Origin: Lutjanus erythropterus | Taxonomy: Eukaryota > Chordata > Actinopteri > Lutjaniformes > Lutjanidae | NCBI GenBank assembly: GCA_020091685.1 | Contig: CM034613.1 | Span: 21,922,801-21,986,800, forward strand | Direction of reading: 5' to 3' | DNA length: 64,000 bases | Shown here: piece by piece, positions 26,015-64,000 of the stretch | Layout: each line of letters begins with the position of its first letter | How positions within the stretch are numbered: the stretch's first letter is position 1 | The notes under the pieces: model-generated | What the model saw: the letters and a program-made list of their open reading frames with translations, nothing else | Told to the model about the DNA's origin: nothing | The model's database searches: none | Made by a program: the position numbers and the translations under genes

Positions 26015-26050
26015 GTTTCGCAAATCAAGCGTTCCTCTTTAGACACGACC

Positions 26051-26065
26051 GTTGTTAGGGGCAAC
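26051..26065 (+). promoter_or_regulatory. spag17: X-box-like (RFX) site of spag17
   Basis: GTTGTTAGGGGCAAC resembles the imperfect inverted repeat GYYRCC-N1-3-RGNAAC bound by RFX factors at cilia genes. The right half fits fully and the left half in part. It sits 150 bp before the start codon, where X-boxes of axonemal genes usually lie. Confidence 0.5.
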
Positions 26066-26215
26066 ACAAGCAACAGGCGACGCTGACGGCCAAAGTTATG
26101 ATTAACTAGAGTTAGCAGTTTTGTTGGCAAATTTGATTTTTCGTCCCGACAGCTTCAACAACATTTTCAGTGTCCTGTTTTATTTTCTAAATGACATAAT
26201 CGTCAGTGAGCGGAA

Positions 26216-49940
<23,725 letters not shown>

Positions 49941-50083
49941 TCGCATCACTAGTCTGTGAGGATACACAACATCAATCTCCACATCATTCAAGTCTTCGTC
50001 CCATCATCATCCGACCACATTCCTCTCTTTTATTCCACAAAAATGAAATATTTTAATGGATTTTTATATTGCCATTTGTTCCA

Positions 50084-50089
50084 AATAAA
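50084..50089 (+). promoter_or_regulatory. spag17: spag17 poly(A) signal
   Basis: AATAAA 144 bases after the stop codon, giving a short 3'UTR. Confidence 0.8.
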
Positions 50090-50157
50090 ATCTTAATCAA
50101 CACTGAAATAATTGTAGCAAGTGAATTGTGTGAACAGTTTTTCACATTTTAATGTAT

Positions 50158-50187
50158 CATAGATAGATAGATAGATAGATAGATAGT
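50158..50187. repeat. (ATAG)n tetranucleotide microsatellite
   Basis: About seven atag/gata units between spag17 and the next gene. Confidence 0.95.
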
Positions 50188-50189
50188 AC

Positions 50190-50295
50190 ATTATTGATCC
50201 CAAACTGGGAAATTCCTAATTAATTCTATTGTGGACCAAACAGCTAATCAACTAATCCAATGGGCAGATTAATTACTTGCTGCAGCCCTAATACT
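50190..50295. repeat. Solo end of a 'gcagcccta' teleost element
   Basis: A run ending gattaattacttgctgcagccctaat resembles the right end of the repeat seen at 13809-14735. The left part is missing. Confidence 0.45.
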
Positions 50296-50629
50296 AATTA
50301 AGCTTCTGTTTCATTCTGGTCAATCAGAGTCAGGGTGCATGTTGCCTCGGTGGAAAGGTTCTGCCACCTTAATTAGTATTACACCTGTGTTTACGCGACT
50401 ATTTCTTATCAATATGGCTGCTGTGAAAAAGCCATATTTGGCAGGAGTTACCAAACGTGCCTCTCAGTGTGTGCGCGCGCGCGTGTGTATCTCTACAGGG
50501 GAGCCTCGCGCCTGTGCGTATGCTCTCAGGTGAATAGATGGGGGTGGGGATGTTGGTATATGACGTCAACGGAGACCCAACGCAAGGTGCAGCCACGGCA
50601 AAAACAAAGTTAAATGATGGCAGTAATCC

Positions 50630-51228
50630 TCGCTGTCATTTCTGCGCGTCGACGCTTCGTGTTTATCCCCCCGAAACCTAACATGCGTTGGGCTCACGAG
50701 CGTCCTTCTTTACATTAGTGCCATTAGTGCAGCTCGGGAGCTCCTGCTCGGCTCCGGTTGGCTCTCCTGCGCTGTCGGTCACGCGCGCACACGTGCACAT
50801 AGACACACTGGCAGCTGAGCATCACGAGAGGAGGCAAGGGGGGGGGGAAGCAAAGGAAACTGACAGGGAGGGCGACGGACCGGGCTTTGACTTTGGATGC
50901 TTAGTCACATTTCGCTTTGACCGGAGCGACCGGCGGAGGATGGAGCGGGTCGAGGAGAGACACTGAGCGGGTCAGCGGGAGAAGAACACGGGAAGAAGGC
51001 GGGAGGAGCGGCGGCGGCGGTGGTGGTGGGGGGGTGAGGGTACCGACATCCCGAGTAGATGATGCTTATTTGCCGCAGGCCCCGCCATCGTGAAATTGGA
51101 TACCGACTTGCGGCGGATGGGGTGACCGAGCTCCCTGCTCCGCCGGGGAGGTCCCTGCCTTCGGAGGTTACCGGGGTGGGAGCTGCCTGTGCCCGGTTCT
51201 GAGGAAGGAAGGAGTGGCAAGAGGGAAA
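50630..51228 (+). promoter_or_regulatory. CpG-rich promoter and 5'UTR of the TMEM151-family gene
   Basis: GC- and CpG-rich sequence with G-runs (ggggggggg near 50840, a cggcgg triplet run near 51010) contrasts with flanking AT-rich DNA. No TATA is seen. Several upstream ATGs are present. The largest opens a 47-codon frame at 51059-51202 that ends 26 bases before the main ATG. Confidence 0.65.
51059..51202 (+). CDS. Upstream ORF in the tmem151-like 5' leader
   Basis: Tandem ATG ATG starts a 47-codon frame (MMLICRRPRHREIGYRLA...) ending TGA at 51200-51202, 26 bases before the main start. It is Arg/Pro-rich, as chance translation of GC-rich DNA would be. If the leader is transcribed this far it could restrain translation of the main frame. 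It may not be a real peptide. Confidence 0.3.
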   Translation: MMLICRRPRHREIGYRLAADGVTELPAPPGRSLPSEVTGVGAACARF

Positions 51229-63998
<12,770 letters not shown>

Positions 63999-64000
63999 AG

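Overview
The window is vertebrate nuclear DNA, most likely from a percomorph-type teleost. Genes are split into many short exons with GT-AG introns. CA/GT microsatellites are common. Compact hAT-like and other terminal-inverted-repeat elements of the kind that litter teleost genomes are present, and the encoded proteins align collinearly with remembered human proteins. All four protein genes read on the + strand. I see no bacterial, CRISPR or operon features and no intact viral element.

Layout. (1) 68-4900: the 3' half of endomucin (emcn): short mucin-stalk exons, one membrane segment, the conserved cytoplasmic tail and a 3'UTR ending at a poly(A) signal near 4888. (2) 4.9-12.7 kb: intergenic, rich in mobile-element relics, with one CTCF-like motif. 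(3) 12.8-16.25 kb: ddit4l (REDD2), with TATA and CCAAT boxes, a non-coding first exon, two coding exons and a complete 193-aa protein. (4) 16.3-25.8 kb: intergenic, with old duplicated segments and a near-perfect CTCF motif on the - strand. (5) 25.8-50.1 kb: complete spag17 (axonemal central-pair protein PF6/SPAG17). I reconstructed it as 49 coding exons, 2170 aa, every junction in phase. It includes one GC-AG intron and one minor-spliceosome AT-AC intron. Two tRNA genes, initiator Met (-) and Gly-GCC (+), and a nested pair of hAT-like transposons lie in its introns. (6) 50.6-64 kb: CpG-rich 5' end and first two coding exons of a TMEM151-family membrane protein (tmem151b-like), separated by a 12.3-kb repeat-rich intron. 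The gene continues beyond the window.

The genes are not a pathway: emcn acts on the endothelial surface, ddit4l on mTORC1, spag17 in motile cilia, and tmem151 is a neuronal-type membrane protein. The emcn-ddit4l order and orientation match human chromosome 4q24 as I remember it. The ddit4l-spag17 junction is therefore a probable lineage-specific synteny break relative to human (SPAG17 on 1p12).

I found no convincing undescribed biological system. The strongest unusual signals are the AT-AC intron in spag17, the nested transposons with perfect 8-bp target duplications, a promoter with paired TCTCGCGAGA boxes plus an X-box, the string of phase-1 mini-exons in emcn, a hairpin-unit minisatellite element at 60.8-61.9 kb, and a possible convergent CTCF pair around ddit4l.
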